DNA from: Rhizobium tibeticum | GTDB taxonomy: Bacteria > Pseudomonadota > Alphaproteobacteria > Rhizobiales > Rhizobiaceae | Reading direction: 5' to 3' | Length of the DNA stretch: 64,000 nucleotides | Assembly: GCF_900110205.1 (NCBI RefSeq) | Contig: NZ_FOCV01000006.1 | Span: 1 to 64,000 of the forward strand | In this document: positions 1 to 8,718 of the stretch, piece by piece | Position numbering within the stretch: the stretch's first letter is position 1 | How the letters are laid out: each line of letters begins with the position of its first letter | Translations under genes and position numbers: made by a program | The notes under the pieces: model-generated | Databases searched by the model: none | Told to the model about the DNA's origin: nothing | Seen by the model: the letters and a program-made list of their open reading frames with translations, nothing else

Positions 1-924
1 TGGCTGAGCGCGAGCGTCAGAAAGACCCCCGACGGCAGCGTCCTTGTCTTCATCCACGGTTTCAACAACAGGTTCGAGGATGCCGTCTACCGCTTTGCGC
101 AGATCGTCCATGACTCCGGCGTCCATAGTGCCCCCGTCCTGGTGACATGGCCGTCGCGCGGCAGTCTGCTTGCCTACGGCTATGACCGCGAAAGCACCAA
201 CTACACCCGCAACGCATTGGAGACACTCTTCCAGTATCTGGCAAAAGACCCCGAGGTGAAGGAGGTCTCGATCCTCGCGCATTCGATGGGCAACTGGCTG
301 GCGCTGGAATCCTTGCGCCAGATGGCCATCCGCAACGGCCGCCTACCGGAGAAGTTCAAGAACGTCATGCTGGCCGCTCCCGACGTCGACGTCGACGTGT
401 TCCGCCAGCAGATCGCCGACATGGGCAAGCAGCACCCGCAGTTCACCCTGTTTGTCTCCCGTGATGACAAGGCGCTGGCCTTCTCGCGCCGGGTCTGGGG
501 CGACGTCTCCCGGCTGGGTGCCATCGATCCGGAGCAGGCCCCGTACAAGAAAGAGCTCGAGGACAACAAGATCATCGTGATCGACCTCACCAAGATCAAA
601 TCCGGCGACAGCATGAACCACGGCAAGTTCGCGGAGTCGCCGCAGATCGTGCAGCTCATTGGCCAGCGTATCTCCGAGGGGCAGACGCTCACCGACAGCA
701 GGGTCGGCTTTGGCGACCAGATCCTCGTCGCGACGACGGGTGCCGCGGCGGCGGCTGGCAACGTCGCCGGTCTGGTTCTCGCCGCGCCGGTTGCTGTGGT
801 CGATCAGGACACGCGTGACAACTACGCGACCCATGTCGGAGGCCTCGCGGGCGTAAACAACACACAGCCGGCTGCGGTCAAGGACTGCGATCAGACCAGA
901 CCGACGCCGAGCTGCAAACGTTGA
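1..924 (+). CDS. Alpha/beta hydrolase (DUF900-like), 5' partial
   Basis: The reading frame is open at the left edge, so 307 C-terminal residues are visible. It carries an FIHGFNN oxyanion-type segment, a nucleophile elbow AHSMGN (Ser of G/A-x-S-x-G), and a late histidine in SMNHGKF that could complete the triad. This pattern fits the DUF900 group of alpha/beta hydrolases, which are mostly uncharacterised esterase-like proteins in rhizobia. The C-terminus is an Ala/Val-rich, low-complexity tail that could be a membrane-associated segment. The substrate is unknown. The true start lies outside the window. The family call is made from motifs and is fairly secure; any pathway role is not. Confidence 0.8.
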   Translation, partial: WLSASVRKTPDGSVLVFIHGFNNRFEDAVYRFAQIVHDSGVHSAPVLVTWPSRGSLLAYGYDRESTNYTRNALETLFQYLAKDPEVKEVSILAHSMGNWLALESLRQMAIRNGRLPEKFKNVMLAAPDVDVDVFRQQIADMGKQHPQFTLFVSRDDKALAFSRRVWGDVSRLGAIDPEQAPYKKELEDNKIIVIDLTKIKSGDSMNHGKFAESPQIVQLIGQRISEGQTLTDSRVGFGDQILVATTGAAAAAGNVAGLVLAAPVAVVDQDTRDNYATHVGGLAGVNNTQPAAVKDCDQTRPTPSCKR

Positions 925-1044
925 TTTCGCGGACAGATGCTACTGTAACATACATAGGCATGACCAGCTTTTGCGGCATTATTCGATCGGCACAGCGAGA
1001 CGGCGATTGGGCGATTCCGTCGCAAGCAGATTATGAGGGAATGC

Positions 1045-1833
1045 ATGCGGGTTCTATTGGTACAGGCCGCCGTCTTGTGCGCCGGCCTAGGCGTTGCGTC
1101 CTCAGCATATACGGCCGACATCGCGCCGGGCGTTCCGGAAGCCAAGGTGGTCGAGAGCGAAAGCGGCTGGACCTATACGGCAGCTCCCTATTTCTGGGCC
1201 GCCGGGCTATCCGGGGACATGGCCCAGTTCGGTCTTCCTGAAGTCCACATCGACTCCAGCTTCGGCGACATATTGGAGAACCTCGACTTCGCCTTCATGG
1301 CGGCCGGCGAAGCCCGGTACGACCGTTTCAGCATCTTCGCCGACATCATGTACACCAAGCTCGGAGCGGATGCGCACACGAGAGACGGAATTCTGGCGGA
1401 CAGCGTCGATGTGACGTCGAAGACCTTCGCTGGATTGCTCGGTGCCGGATATTCCGTGCTCGAGAACCAGGCTGGTCATCTCGACCTTGTCGGCGGCGTC
1501 CGCGTGTGGTCGGTCGACACCACGATCCGGTTCAACGGCGGCCTGCTCGACGGACGGGAAGCGGACGACGGGGCGACCTGGGTCGACGCCCTTGCAGGTG
1601 TCAGGGGGAACTACTTATTCACCCCGGAAATCTACGTGACTGGCTGGGGTCTCGTCGGCGGCGGAGGAGCCGATCTCGATTGGGATGTCGCTCTGACGCT
1701 CGGCTACAAGTTCACCGACACGATCTCGGCGGTTGCGGGCTACCGGGCGGTCGGCGTGGACTACAACAACGACGGTTTTGTCTTCGATGTCGTCGAGCAG
1801 GGTCCGATCATCGGCGTCGCGTTCCGCTTCTAG
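1045..1833 (+). CDS. Outer-membrane beta-barrel protein of unknown function
   Basis: A 262-residue protein with an N-terminal signal peptide (hydrophobic residues about 3-20, cleavage likely after Ala in AYTA). The mature part alternates short aromatic-rich strands and ends in FRF, the terminal phenylalanine typical of outer-membrane barrels recognised by the BAM machinery. The ATG at 1045 is preferred over an in-frame ATG at 1033 because GAGGGA lies four bases upstream of it. No specific ligand or enzyme motif is visible. It is followed 43 bases later by another envelope protein on the same strand, so the two may be co-transcribed. The barrel assignment is an inference from signal, composition and C-terminus. 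Confidence 0.65.
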   Translation: MRVLLVQAAVLCAGLGVASSAYTADIAPGVPEAKVVESESGWTYTAAPYFWAAGLSGDMAQFGLPEVHIDSSFGDILENLDFAFMAAGEARYDRFSIFADIMYTKLGADAHTRDGILADSVDVTSKTFAGLLGAGYSVLENQAGHLDLVGGVRVWSVDTTIRFNGGLLDGREADDGATWVDALAGVRGNYLFTPEIYVTGWGLVGGGGADLDWDVALTLGYKFTDTISAVAGYRAVGVDYNNDGFVFDVVEQGPIIGVAFRF

Positions 1834-1876
1834 GCGGCAGTCTACGTGATATCTGGGTTCAATGGAGACGGTATCA

Positions 1877-2680
1877 ATGAACGGCATGACGTATCGGGCG
1901 GCGGTTGCCCTCGTGGCACTCGGGCTCGGCGCAGGATTTGCATACGCCCAGTCGAACGAGGATCTGGCAAAGAAGCTCTCCAACCCGATAGCGTCGCTCA
2001 TCAGCGTCCCCTTTCAGTTCAACTACGACCATGGCTACGGACCCGACGACGGCGACAAGGCGACGCTGAACATCCAGCCTGTCATTCCCATCGAGATCAA
2101 CGAGGACTGGAACGTCATCTCGCGCACCATTCTTCCAGTGACATGGCAAAACGACATCGCCGGGCCCTCAGGAACGCAGTTCGGTCTCGGTGACATCACC
2201 CAGAGCTTCTTCTTCTCGCCTTCGAAGCCGACCGCGAGCGGGATCGTCTGGGGCGTCGGTCCCGCTTTTCTCATTCCAACGGCGACGGACGAATTTCTCG
2301 GCACCGGCAAGTGGGGTGCCGGGCCGACGGCGGTCGTTCTCAAGCAAGAAGGTCCCTGGACGGTCGGAATGCTGGGAAACCACATCTGGTCGTTCGCCGG
2401 CCAGAGCGACCGTCCGGACGTGAGTTCGACGTTCCTCCAACCGTTCATCGCCTACACGACCAAAGACGCCTGGACGTTCTCCCTGAATACGGAATCCACC
2501 TATGACTGGGAAACGAAGGACTGGTCCGTCCCGATCAACTTCACGGTGGCCAAGCTGATCACCGTCAACAAGCAGCCGATCAGCCTGACGGCCGGGATCC
2601 GCTACTGGGCGGACGCCCCGGACAACGGCCCGAATGGTCTCGGCTTCCGGGTGGCGCTGACGTTCCTGTTCCCCAAGTAA
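1877..2680 (+). CDS. Putative outer-membrane transporter-like protein
   Basis: A 267-residue secreted protein: signal peptide over residues 1-26 ending AYAQ, then a domain with repeated short beta-type segments and the pattern FGLGDI followed by WGVGPAF, resembling the MetA-pathway-of-phenol-degradation/transporter family of outer-membrane channel-like proteins. It ends in FLFPK. The start at 1877 is chosen because GGAG precedes it by nine bases and it leaves a canonical signal peptide; an in-frame ATG at 1862 would add five residues. No substrate can be read from sequence. It follows the barrel protein ending at 1833 and could share its transcript. Confidence 0.65.
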   Translation: MNGMTYRAAVALVALGLGAGFAYAQSNEDLAKKLSNPIASLISVPFQFNYDHGYGPDDGDKATLNIQPVIPIEINEDWNVISRTILPVTWQNDIAGPSGTQFGLGDITQSFFFSPSKPTASGIVWGVGPAFLIPTATDEFLGTGKWGAGPTAVVLKQEGPWTVGMLGNHIWSFAGQSDRPDVSSTFLQPFIAYTTKDAWTFSLNTESTYDWETKDWSVPINFTVAKLITVNKQPISLTAGIRYWADAPDNGPNGLGFRVALTFLFPK

Positions 2681-2733
2681 GTCCTGCTGTCGTGGAGGTC
2701 TAACGCCCCCCGCAGCCGTCAAGGAGACTACCA

Positions 2734-3141
2734 ATGAACTTCCTCAAGACGACCGCCAACATCCTTGCGACGATCTCGGTTCTAATGCTGATTTCCACAC
2801 CGATACTCGGTCCGTCGCCGGCCGAAGCAAGGCGGGCGGCAGCGGCGTGCGGCCCGAGAGGCTGTGCTGCGGCCGGGTGTGGGCCGCGTGGTTGCGCGGC
2901 CGGAGCTGTTGGCCATCCCCCGGGTTATCGTCCGGTCCCGGTCCCGCGTCGTGGCGTGGTCGTTGTCGCTCCGCATCGCTACTGGAGGCCGGGTGGTGCG
3001 ATCGCCGCCGGTGCCGCGATCGGCTTCATTGCCGGGGCGACGGCCGCCTCGATTGCTGGCACGCCGCCAAAGCCAGGCTATTGCTGGTACTATACCACTC
3101 CAGCCAAGACGACCGGCTTCTGGGATGTATGCCCCTCGTGA
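2734..3141 (+). CDS. Small secreted/membrane protein with CGPRGCAA repeats
   Basis: A 135-residue protein with a signal peptide or anchor (residues about 8-32), then two near-identical CGPRGC units (CGPRGCAA) close together, a Pro/Arg/Val-rich stretch, a hydrophobic glycine/alanine segment (about residues 88-110) and a C-terminal Cys/Tyr-rich end with CWYYTTP. Paired cysteines in an exported protein suggest disulfides. A good AAGGAG ribosome site precedes the ATG. Similar short Gly/Ala/Cys-rich proteins are common in rhizobia and lack an assigned function. The following gene starts 20 bases downstream, suggesting co-transcription. Confidence 0.6.
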   Translation: MNFLKTTANILATISVLMLISTPILGPSPAEARRAAAACGPRGCAAAGCGPRGCAAGAVGHPPGYRPVPVPRRGVVVVAPHRYWRPGGAIAAGAAIGFIAGATAASIAGTPPKPGYCWYYTTPAKTTGFWDVCPS

Positions 3142-3161
3142 ACGGCCAGGCGGAGGTTGAG

Positions 3162-3635
3162 ATGACGACGTCGCGGGCGCGATATTCGTGGCTGCTGACG
3201 ATGCAGGCGATTGGCTCGGCATCCTTGCTGAGTCAATGCTATCCCCTATACTCCCGATTGCTGGATGATCCAGGGCATGTGCAAGTGTACGCTGATATGC
3301 CGATAGTCACGGTTCTCGGGCTCGGCATCGCGCTGGTGCAGAGCGCGCACTGGTATCGGGTTTTCAAGGTTGCTTTGCCGGTCAGAGACGCGCACGTGGT
3401 CCTTGGTCAGCTTGTCCTATTCACCAGCCGCCTCGCCTTCATCATCGCAAGCGCCCTGTTTTCCCTCGTGCTATTCCGACATCTGCCGGAAATAGATTTC
3501 GGCCAGCACTGGGGCGGCTATGTCTGGCGCGGCCTGCTCCTTCTGGCGGTTTTGTTTTCCGTTTTCTGCTTCACCACCGAATTGGAACGCCTCGGGCTGG
3601 CGCTCCGCGGACAGGAGAGAACCCCAGACGATTGA
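3162..3635 (+). CDS. Small integral membrane protein, unknown function
   Basis: A 157-residue protein with about four hydrophobic segments (near residues 10-28, 46-64, 86-108 and 122-140) and a charged C-terminus. The ATG at 3162 has GGAGG at a good distance. A GTG at 3138 would overlap the stop of the preceding gene but has no visible ribosome site, so it was not used. No family motif was recognised. The close spacing to the upstream CGPRGC protein suggests one transcript. The opposite strand just downstream carries the DUF1214 remnant. Confidence 0.5.
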   Translation: MTTSRARYSWLLTMQAIGSASLLSQCYPLYSRLLDDPGHVQVYADMPIVTVLGLGIALVQSAHWYRVFKVALPVRDAHVVLGQLVLFTSRLAFIIASALFSLVLFRHLPEIDFGQHWGGYVWRGLLLLAVLFSVFCFTTELERLGLALRGQERTPDD

Positions 3636-3684
3636 CGAGGCCAGGCGTCGTCGTTTTGCAGCGTTCGATTTCGGCCTGCGCCGC

Positions 3685-4062
3685 CTACTTCGCCAGCTCG
3701 ATTTCGCCGGGAGGCTAGGTCTCGTTGACCCATGGCTCGAGGGTTCCGTACATCCGGAAGATCGTGAAGCAGCTTTCCAGGAACTGTCTGGAGCCCGTCG
3801 CCCTCTTCGCTTTGGGCCTTCGGCGCGAAGTAGATGTCGTACGACCCGCCCAGTTCTTCTCCATACCCTTGCACTGGCTGTCGGAAACTTTCGGCTGGTG
3901 GTCTGAAGCTGCGAGCCCCGCTCGTTCACAGGAACGCCGCAGATGGCGCCTGTACACCTTCGAGCCGTCAAACGGCTGTTTTCTTGCCCGCGCGAGTGGC
4001 GATCGCAGACGGAGGCCGGCACCCGGAGCCGTGAAGGGCCATGCGAAGTAGCGTTCGGTCAC
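3685..4062 (-). pseudogene. Remnant of a DUF1254/DUF1214 protein C-terminus
   Basis: Read on the minus strand, the three frames together recover the usual C-terminal signature of DUF1214 proteins in the right order: PFDGSKVY, then a GVPVNE / LQTTSRKFPTAS segment, SYDIYFAPKA, LQTVPGK, FTIFRMYGTLEPWVNET and PPGEIELAK followed by a stop at 3685-3687. The pieces lie in different frames, and a TAG at 3715-3717 interrupts the last piece where intact relatives have a Trp or Arg codon. The N-terminal DUF1254 part is missing. It is therefore a truncated, frameshifted and nonsense-mutated remnant. The family call rests on memory of its consensus, not on a search. Confidence 0.72.
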
Positions 4063-4295
4063 GCTCCAACGACGGATCTTTCGTGGAAACGCTCTAGGGT
4101 TCTTGCGGGTAAATTGTAACTGGAGCGTCTCGTATCATACCCCCGGCCTCGGGCGATTTAGCATGACGACTTCATGGCGGCGGCCGATCGGCGAGCGCTC
4201 AATCGAGCACCATCCACAACAGAACATACCAGATGTTACGGGCGTTCGGCAGCGCAATCGCATAGATTCGTGAGCACTTAGACAAAGGAGAAGTC

Positions 4296-4634
4296 ATGAA
4301 GCGCCTGATCATAGCCATCGCCGCATTCGCGGCAGCCGCCGCCGTCGCATATGCACAAGATCCGATTGTTGGAACCTGGAAGACCGAGCTTGGAGATAGC
4401 GCCGCCATCGATTCCTGCGGCAGCGGCTATTGCATCACCCTGAAATCAGGCAAGCACGCCGGCAAGCAGATTGGCACCTTCAGAGGCAAGGACGGCAGCT
4501 ACGAAGGCAAGATCACCGATCCCGACGCCAACAAGACCTACGACGGCACCGTGACAGTCTCGGGCAACGCACTGAGGCTAAGGGGCTGCGTCATGAAGGT
4601 CTTGTGTGAATCGCAGACTTGGCCTCGCCTCTGA
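4296..4634 (+). CDS. DUF2147 domain-containing secreted protein
   Basis: A 112-residue protein with a signal peptide (residues 1-20, ending AYAQ) and the short DUF2147 fold: DPIVGTWKTE at the mature N-terminus, a CGSGYCITL cysteine pair, then KITDPDANKTYDG and a final GCVMKVLCESQTW with a second cysteine pair. Such proteins are small periplasmic beta-barrels of unknown role; the four cysteines probably form disulfides. AAGGAG precedes the ATG. Downstream, to 4869, there is a short coding-like tail ending in KKANDQ near 4722 with no recognisable start. Confidence 0.85.
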   Translation: MKRLIIAIAAFAAAAAVAYAQDPIVGTWKTELGDSAAIDSCGSGYCITLKSGKHAGKQIGTFRGKDGSYEGKITDPDANKTYDGTVTVSGNALRLRGCVMKVLCESQTWPRL

Positions 4635-4869
4635 GTCCATAGACCGCCACCGCAAGGTGAGCGGTGTGCCGATGCCCAGAAAACCGAGCTAGAGGCGGCC
4701 ATGAAGAAGGCCAACGACCAATGACACCGGTCGCCGCCACCGGCGGCGGCACCGGCCGAGCGAATAGCTCAGGCAGCCCGGACTAGTCCAACGGCAAGCC
4801 CGTCTGCGGTTAGGTAGCGGGAACACAAGATAGTGGGCGAAAGGCACGCGACCGAACGGGGTGGCCACG

Positions 4870-7101
4870 ATGAGGGCGAGTTTTCTTGAGAAGATGTTGC
4901 TTTGCCTGTACTTCTTGCTGTTGGTTGCACCGGCAAGCAGTTACGCGCAGACTGTTCAGGGCAGTCCGCCTTCCTCAACGGTCACACTCTCGAAAGAGCA
5001 GCTAGAGCAACTCGTCGACGAAGTTAGCAACGCTGTGATCCGCAGGCTGGCAGAGAAACCAATTGCTCAGGCGCCTGAATCCCACCCTCCAGTCCTTCCG
5101 GAGAAATCTGCAAGTATTCTGGAGCAAGATTTGGGCACAGGAACAAGCCGGTTCTTCCACCGCCTGGTTGCCGTTGTCACCGCACTTCCGCAACTGCCTC
5201 CGGTGTTTTCCAGTGCTTTTGATCAACTCGATGCGGCGAACTCGGGTGGCCGGGATGCCGGGGACTTCCTGCTGCTGGTCTTGTTCACTGCGGGCACCGC
5301 CATCTTCCTGCAATTCGTGGTTATCAAGTTCGGTGACCGGGTTTTGAGTCACAGGCTTTCCGCGGAAGAGGCTCCGACGCTTGTGACGGTCTGCTTGGCG
5401 GCGCTCGTCAATATCTTGGCGTTCGGGACAGCATGGGTCGTCTGCGACCTTGCGAAGGGCACCTGGTTTGCAGGAGCTGGAACTCAGGCGAGCGTTGGCA
5501 ATCTGCTTCTCAATGTCGTGCTTGAATTGAGCTTCTATGTGCAGGTGATAGCGATCTGGTTCCGGCCACGAAGACCGGCCCTGCGGATTGTTGAACTCGA
5601 TGACGATACGAACCGTGCGACATCTTGCTTTTTGGTTATGAACATCACAGCGAACGCGTTGCGGAAATGGATCTTGGTGCCCATGGCGGCGGGCGTTTCT
5701 TCCGAAGCCATTGCGGCCGGTCTCCTGATCAACGCGCTGCTGTTTGCCGCGATCCTCACATGGTCGGCCATTCATTGGCGTCGGGCGATCGGGAAATTGA
5801 TCGTGACGAGCCTTGGATGGTGGAAGAGCGGTGAAGAGCGGGAACGGATCGTCGACGGCTGGCTAATTGTCGGACTGCCCCTGATCATCCTGCGGACCTT
5901 CGTGGATGCCTACGGTGGCGTGCAAGGCCACCATGTCGAGATGACCGCAATCAACGTGGTCGTCGGGGTCATCCTTGCCGAGTCCCTGTTCAAGTTTTCC
6001 CAGCGCAGGTTCGCGGCGAGAACCGCTGCGGGGTCCGGGGAGGCGCCGTCACCGCGCCTTTCCGGCATTCTCATGCGCGCCGCGCGTCTTGTTATCATCA
6101 CCAGCGCGATAGTCTATCTCTTGCACATATGGCTCGGAGAGGCGTTGGGCATCTTTACGACGGCGCAGTGGAGCAATTGGAAGGATGCATTGGTCAGGGC
6201 CGGTGTCGTCGCGCTCGGCGCATATATCACCTGGGAGGCGATGAGGTTCATTGTCGACAAATATATGGCCACGGCAACGCTTCCACCACAGACAGCCGAC
6301 GCACGCATTTCGGCTTCGGAGCGCACAAGGGCGTCCCGCATACGGACGCTTATGCCTGTCGTGCGGGTGAGCCTGAGTGTGCTGATCATCGTTGTCACGG
6401 TGCTGATGATCCTTTCAGAACTTGGGATCAACACGGCCCCTCTGATTGCGAGCGCTTCGATATTTGGTCTCGCCCTGTCATTTGGCAGCCAATCCTTAGT
6501 GCGCGACGTCGTTTCAGGAATTTTCTACCTTGCAGACGACGCTTTCCGGGTTGGAGAGTATATCGATTGCAACAAAGTGCGGGGAACAGTCGAAGGCTTT
6601 ACATTGCGCTCGGTTCGCCTCCGTCATCAAAGTGGCCAGCTCCATACCGTCCCGTTCGGACAGCTTGGCCAGATCACCAATTTCAGCCGCGACTGGTCCA
6701 CAGTCAAATTCCAGCTCAATTTCGCCCGTCACACGGACCTGGAGAGACTTCGGAAGATCACCAAGAGTGTGGGAGTCGAGCTGATGGACAGTCCTGACTA
6801 CAAGGATGCCATCCTTGAGCCCCTCAAGTTAAAAGGCATCTCCGACATTACCGAGAACGCCCTCGTCGTCAGTTTCAAACTTGTCATTCGCGTCGACAGC
6901 GCGAGTGGTATCGACGCTGACGCCAAGTGGCGCATCCTCGAGGCCTGCCGCAGAGAGGGAATAGAACTATCCTCTTCGCTGCCGAGTTCGGCTCAACTCA
7001 AGCTCGACTTACCCGATGACCGATCAATGGCTGTCGCAACCCAGCAGCCGAGCGAAACCGATGTGACCCCTGTATCGGGCCGACCGCGCGCCCCATCATA
7101 A
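4870..7101 (+). CDS. MscS-family mechanosensitive ion channel
   Basis: A 743-residue channel of the large MscS type. A signal peptide (residues about 8-27, ending YAQ) is followed by a periplasmic part of roughly 110 residues, then many hydrophobic segments. The conserved MscS core is near residues 510-690: the pore-lining helix region ending in LALSFGSQSLVRDVVSG, then FRVGEYI and the soluble vestibule beta domain (GTVEGFTLRSVRLR). Members release solutes under hypo-osmotic tension in the inner membrane. The ATG at 4870 is used; a GTG at 4861 would add three residues. Unlike the three genes that follow, this frame is uninterrupted. Confidence 0.9.
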   Translation: MRASFLEKMLLCLYFLLLVAPASSYAQTVQGSPPSSTVTLSKEQLEQLVDEVSNAVIRRLAEKPIAQAPESHPPVLPEKSASILEQDLGTGTSRFFHRLVAVVTALPQLPPVFSSAFDQLDAANSGGRDAGDFLLLVLFTAGTAIFLQFVVIKFGDRVLSHRLSAEEAPTLVTVCLAALVNILAFGTAWVVCDLAKGTWFAGAGTQASVGNLLLNVVLELSFYVQVIAIWFRPRRPALRIVELDDDTNRATSCFLVMNITANALRKWILVPMAAGVSSEAIAAGLLINALLFAAILTWSAIHWRRAIGKLIVTSLGWWKSGEERERIVDGWLIVGLPLIILRTFVDAYGGVQGHHVEMTAINVVVGVILAESLFKFSQRRFAARTAAGSGEAPSPRLSGILMRAARLVIITSAIVYLLHIWLGEALGIFTTAQWSNWKDALVRAGVVALGAYITWEAMRFIVDKYMATATLPPQTADARISASERTRASRIRTLMPVVRVSLSVLIIVVTVLMILSELGINTAPLIASASIFGLALSFGSQSLVRDVVSGIFYLADDAFRVGEYIDCNKVRGTVEGFTLRSVRLRHQSGQLHTVPFGQLGQITNFSRDWSTVKFQLNFARHTDLERLRKITKSVGVELMDSPDYKDAILEPLKLKGISDITENALVVSFKLVIRVDSASGIDADAKWRILEACRREGIELSSSLPSSAQLKLDLPDDRSMAVATQQPSETDVTPVSGRPRAPS

Positions 7102-7756
7102 GCCCTCGTCGGATGGCGCTGGCTGTTTGAGCGCGGGAGGCGAGGGCATTGAGGAAGAGACGAACCAACCGAAAGCCCGGCGACAATGTAAGGCGCGGCG
7201 CGCCGACCACGCCTCCCCCGGCCGGGCCCACACGCCGAACGCCTGCAACGATTGCCACCGCCGCCATTGACGGCTGGTTCGGGCCGCATCGCAAAGGGTT
7301 CCAGAATTACGCCGAGGCCAGTGGCACAACGCCGCGGCGTGCGTTGCAAGGCATGCGAGACATCCTGGACATTCCGGAAGAAGGATTGTGATCTGCGCCA
7401 GACTCAGACGGGCGGCTGCGCGATCGTGTGACCGGAAGAAAAGGCAATAGAAGAGCAAAGGGACGAAAGCGGCCGCGGCGACGGGTGAACATGATCCAGC
7501 GAAACGAACGCATGGGCGATCCTGCGATGAGCAAGTCAAAGATGTCGCGCGGCCTCGCTTCGATCTGGCTGCGCATGCAGCAGATAAGATCTTTAGCCTG
7601 CGGATCAAGCCGTCGTGACGAGGGCGCCGTTTGCCGATTTCGCTGGCGAATTATCATTCCAGCCCGTACTTAATGGTTAGGCGTGTGCTGCGTGCGCCGG
7701 GGATCCCCCTGATCGACGGAGACTATGATCAACCCTTCCACCGAGGGAGCGAACCC
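7102..7756 (+). other. Gap of about 650 bases without a secure gene
   Basis: This stretch holds no gene I can name. A possible 80-residue basic reading frame begins with TTG at 7149 behind a GGGAGG-like ribosome site and ends at 7391; it contains DGWFGPHRKGF and ends in PEEGL. It could be a real small protein or chance, and no family was recognised. Bases 7392-7756 show no coding pattern I trust. The segment lies at the left end of the frameshift-rich zone, so older degraded coding sequence is possible. Confidence 0.35.
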
Positions 7757-8693
7757 ATGTCGAGCACCGTCCAAAGCCATATCAGGTCAACTCTGCGCCA
7801 GTTCCTCGACAGCGAGGCCTCCGGCGGCCTGATCCTCATGGCCGTGGCCGCACTTGCGATCGTCGTCGCGAATTCTCCCGTCGCCGAGACATACTTCCAC
7901 GCGCTGCATGTCTATCTAGGACCGCTCAGCATCCAGCACTGGATAAACGACGCTCTGATGAGCGTCTTCTTCCTGCTCGTCGGTCTCGAAATTAAGCGGG
8001 AGATGCTCGACGGGCAACTGTCGAGCTGGAGCCGGCGGATTCTTCCAGGCGCCGCTGCCGCAGGAGGGATGGCGGTGCCCGCGCTCATCTACATCGGCTT
8101 CAATCTCGGCGATCCGTCGACCTTGCGAGGGTGGGCAATCCCCACTGCGACGGACATCGCCTTCGCCCTCGGGGTCCTGTCATTGCTCGGCGACAGGGTG
8201 CCGACCTCGCTGAAGATCTTCCTGGCAGCACTTGCGATCATCGACGACCTCGGCGCCGTCATCGTCATCGCCGCGTTCTACACCGCCAACGTCAACTTCC
8301 TAGCGCTTGCCGCGGCGGCCGTCGTGATCGGCAACCTCATCATCCTGAACCGGGCCGGCGTGAAGAATATCTGGGCATATCTCGGGCTAGGCGTTCTTCT
8401 GTGGATCGCGGTCTTCCTGTCTGGGATTCACGCGACGCTTGCCGGCGTCGTGTTGGCGCTCGCCATTCCGCTGAAAGTCACCCCGGCGCGCCGCAGGCGT
8501 CGGATGAGGAATCGCCGCTACACAGACTGGAGCATGCGCTTCAGAAGCCCGTCGCATTCTTTATCGTGCCGTTGTTCGGCTTCGCAAACGCCGGCGTCTC
8601 CTTCGCGAGCACGCCCGTAGCGTTCTCGTGGAGGCGGTGACTGTCGGCATCGCCGCTGGACTCCTTCGAATACTCAAGGAATGTAGGCGCTAG
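7757..8693 (+). pseudogene. nhaA: Frameshifted, truncated nhaA Na+/H+ antiporter
   Basis: The first 245 or so residues are a good NhaA antiporter: [10 protein letters not shown] at the start, [14 protein letters not shown], the [12 protein letters not shown] segment and the paired aspartates in [13 protein letters not shown] that bind sodium and protons. Near 8490-8505 the frame changes by -1 and homology continues as [11 protein letters not shown] and [12 protein letters not shown]. Near 8610-8620 a second -1 change is needed to reach SVLVEAVTVGIAAGLL. Homology then ends and TAG follows at 8691, so the last transmembrane helices of a roughly 390-residue protein are absent. As read, the gene is non-functional. 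The frameshifts could be sequencing errors, but the missing C-terminus could not. Confidence 0.85.
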
Positions 8694-8718
8694 CGCGTCT
8701 AGTCTCATAATCCGAAGC

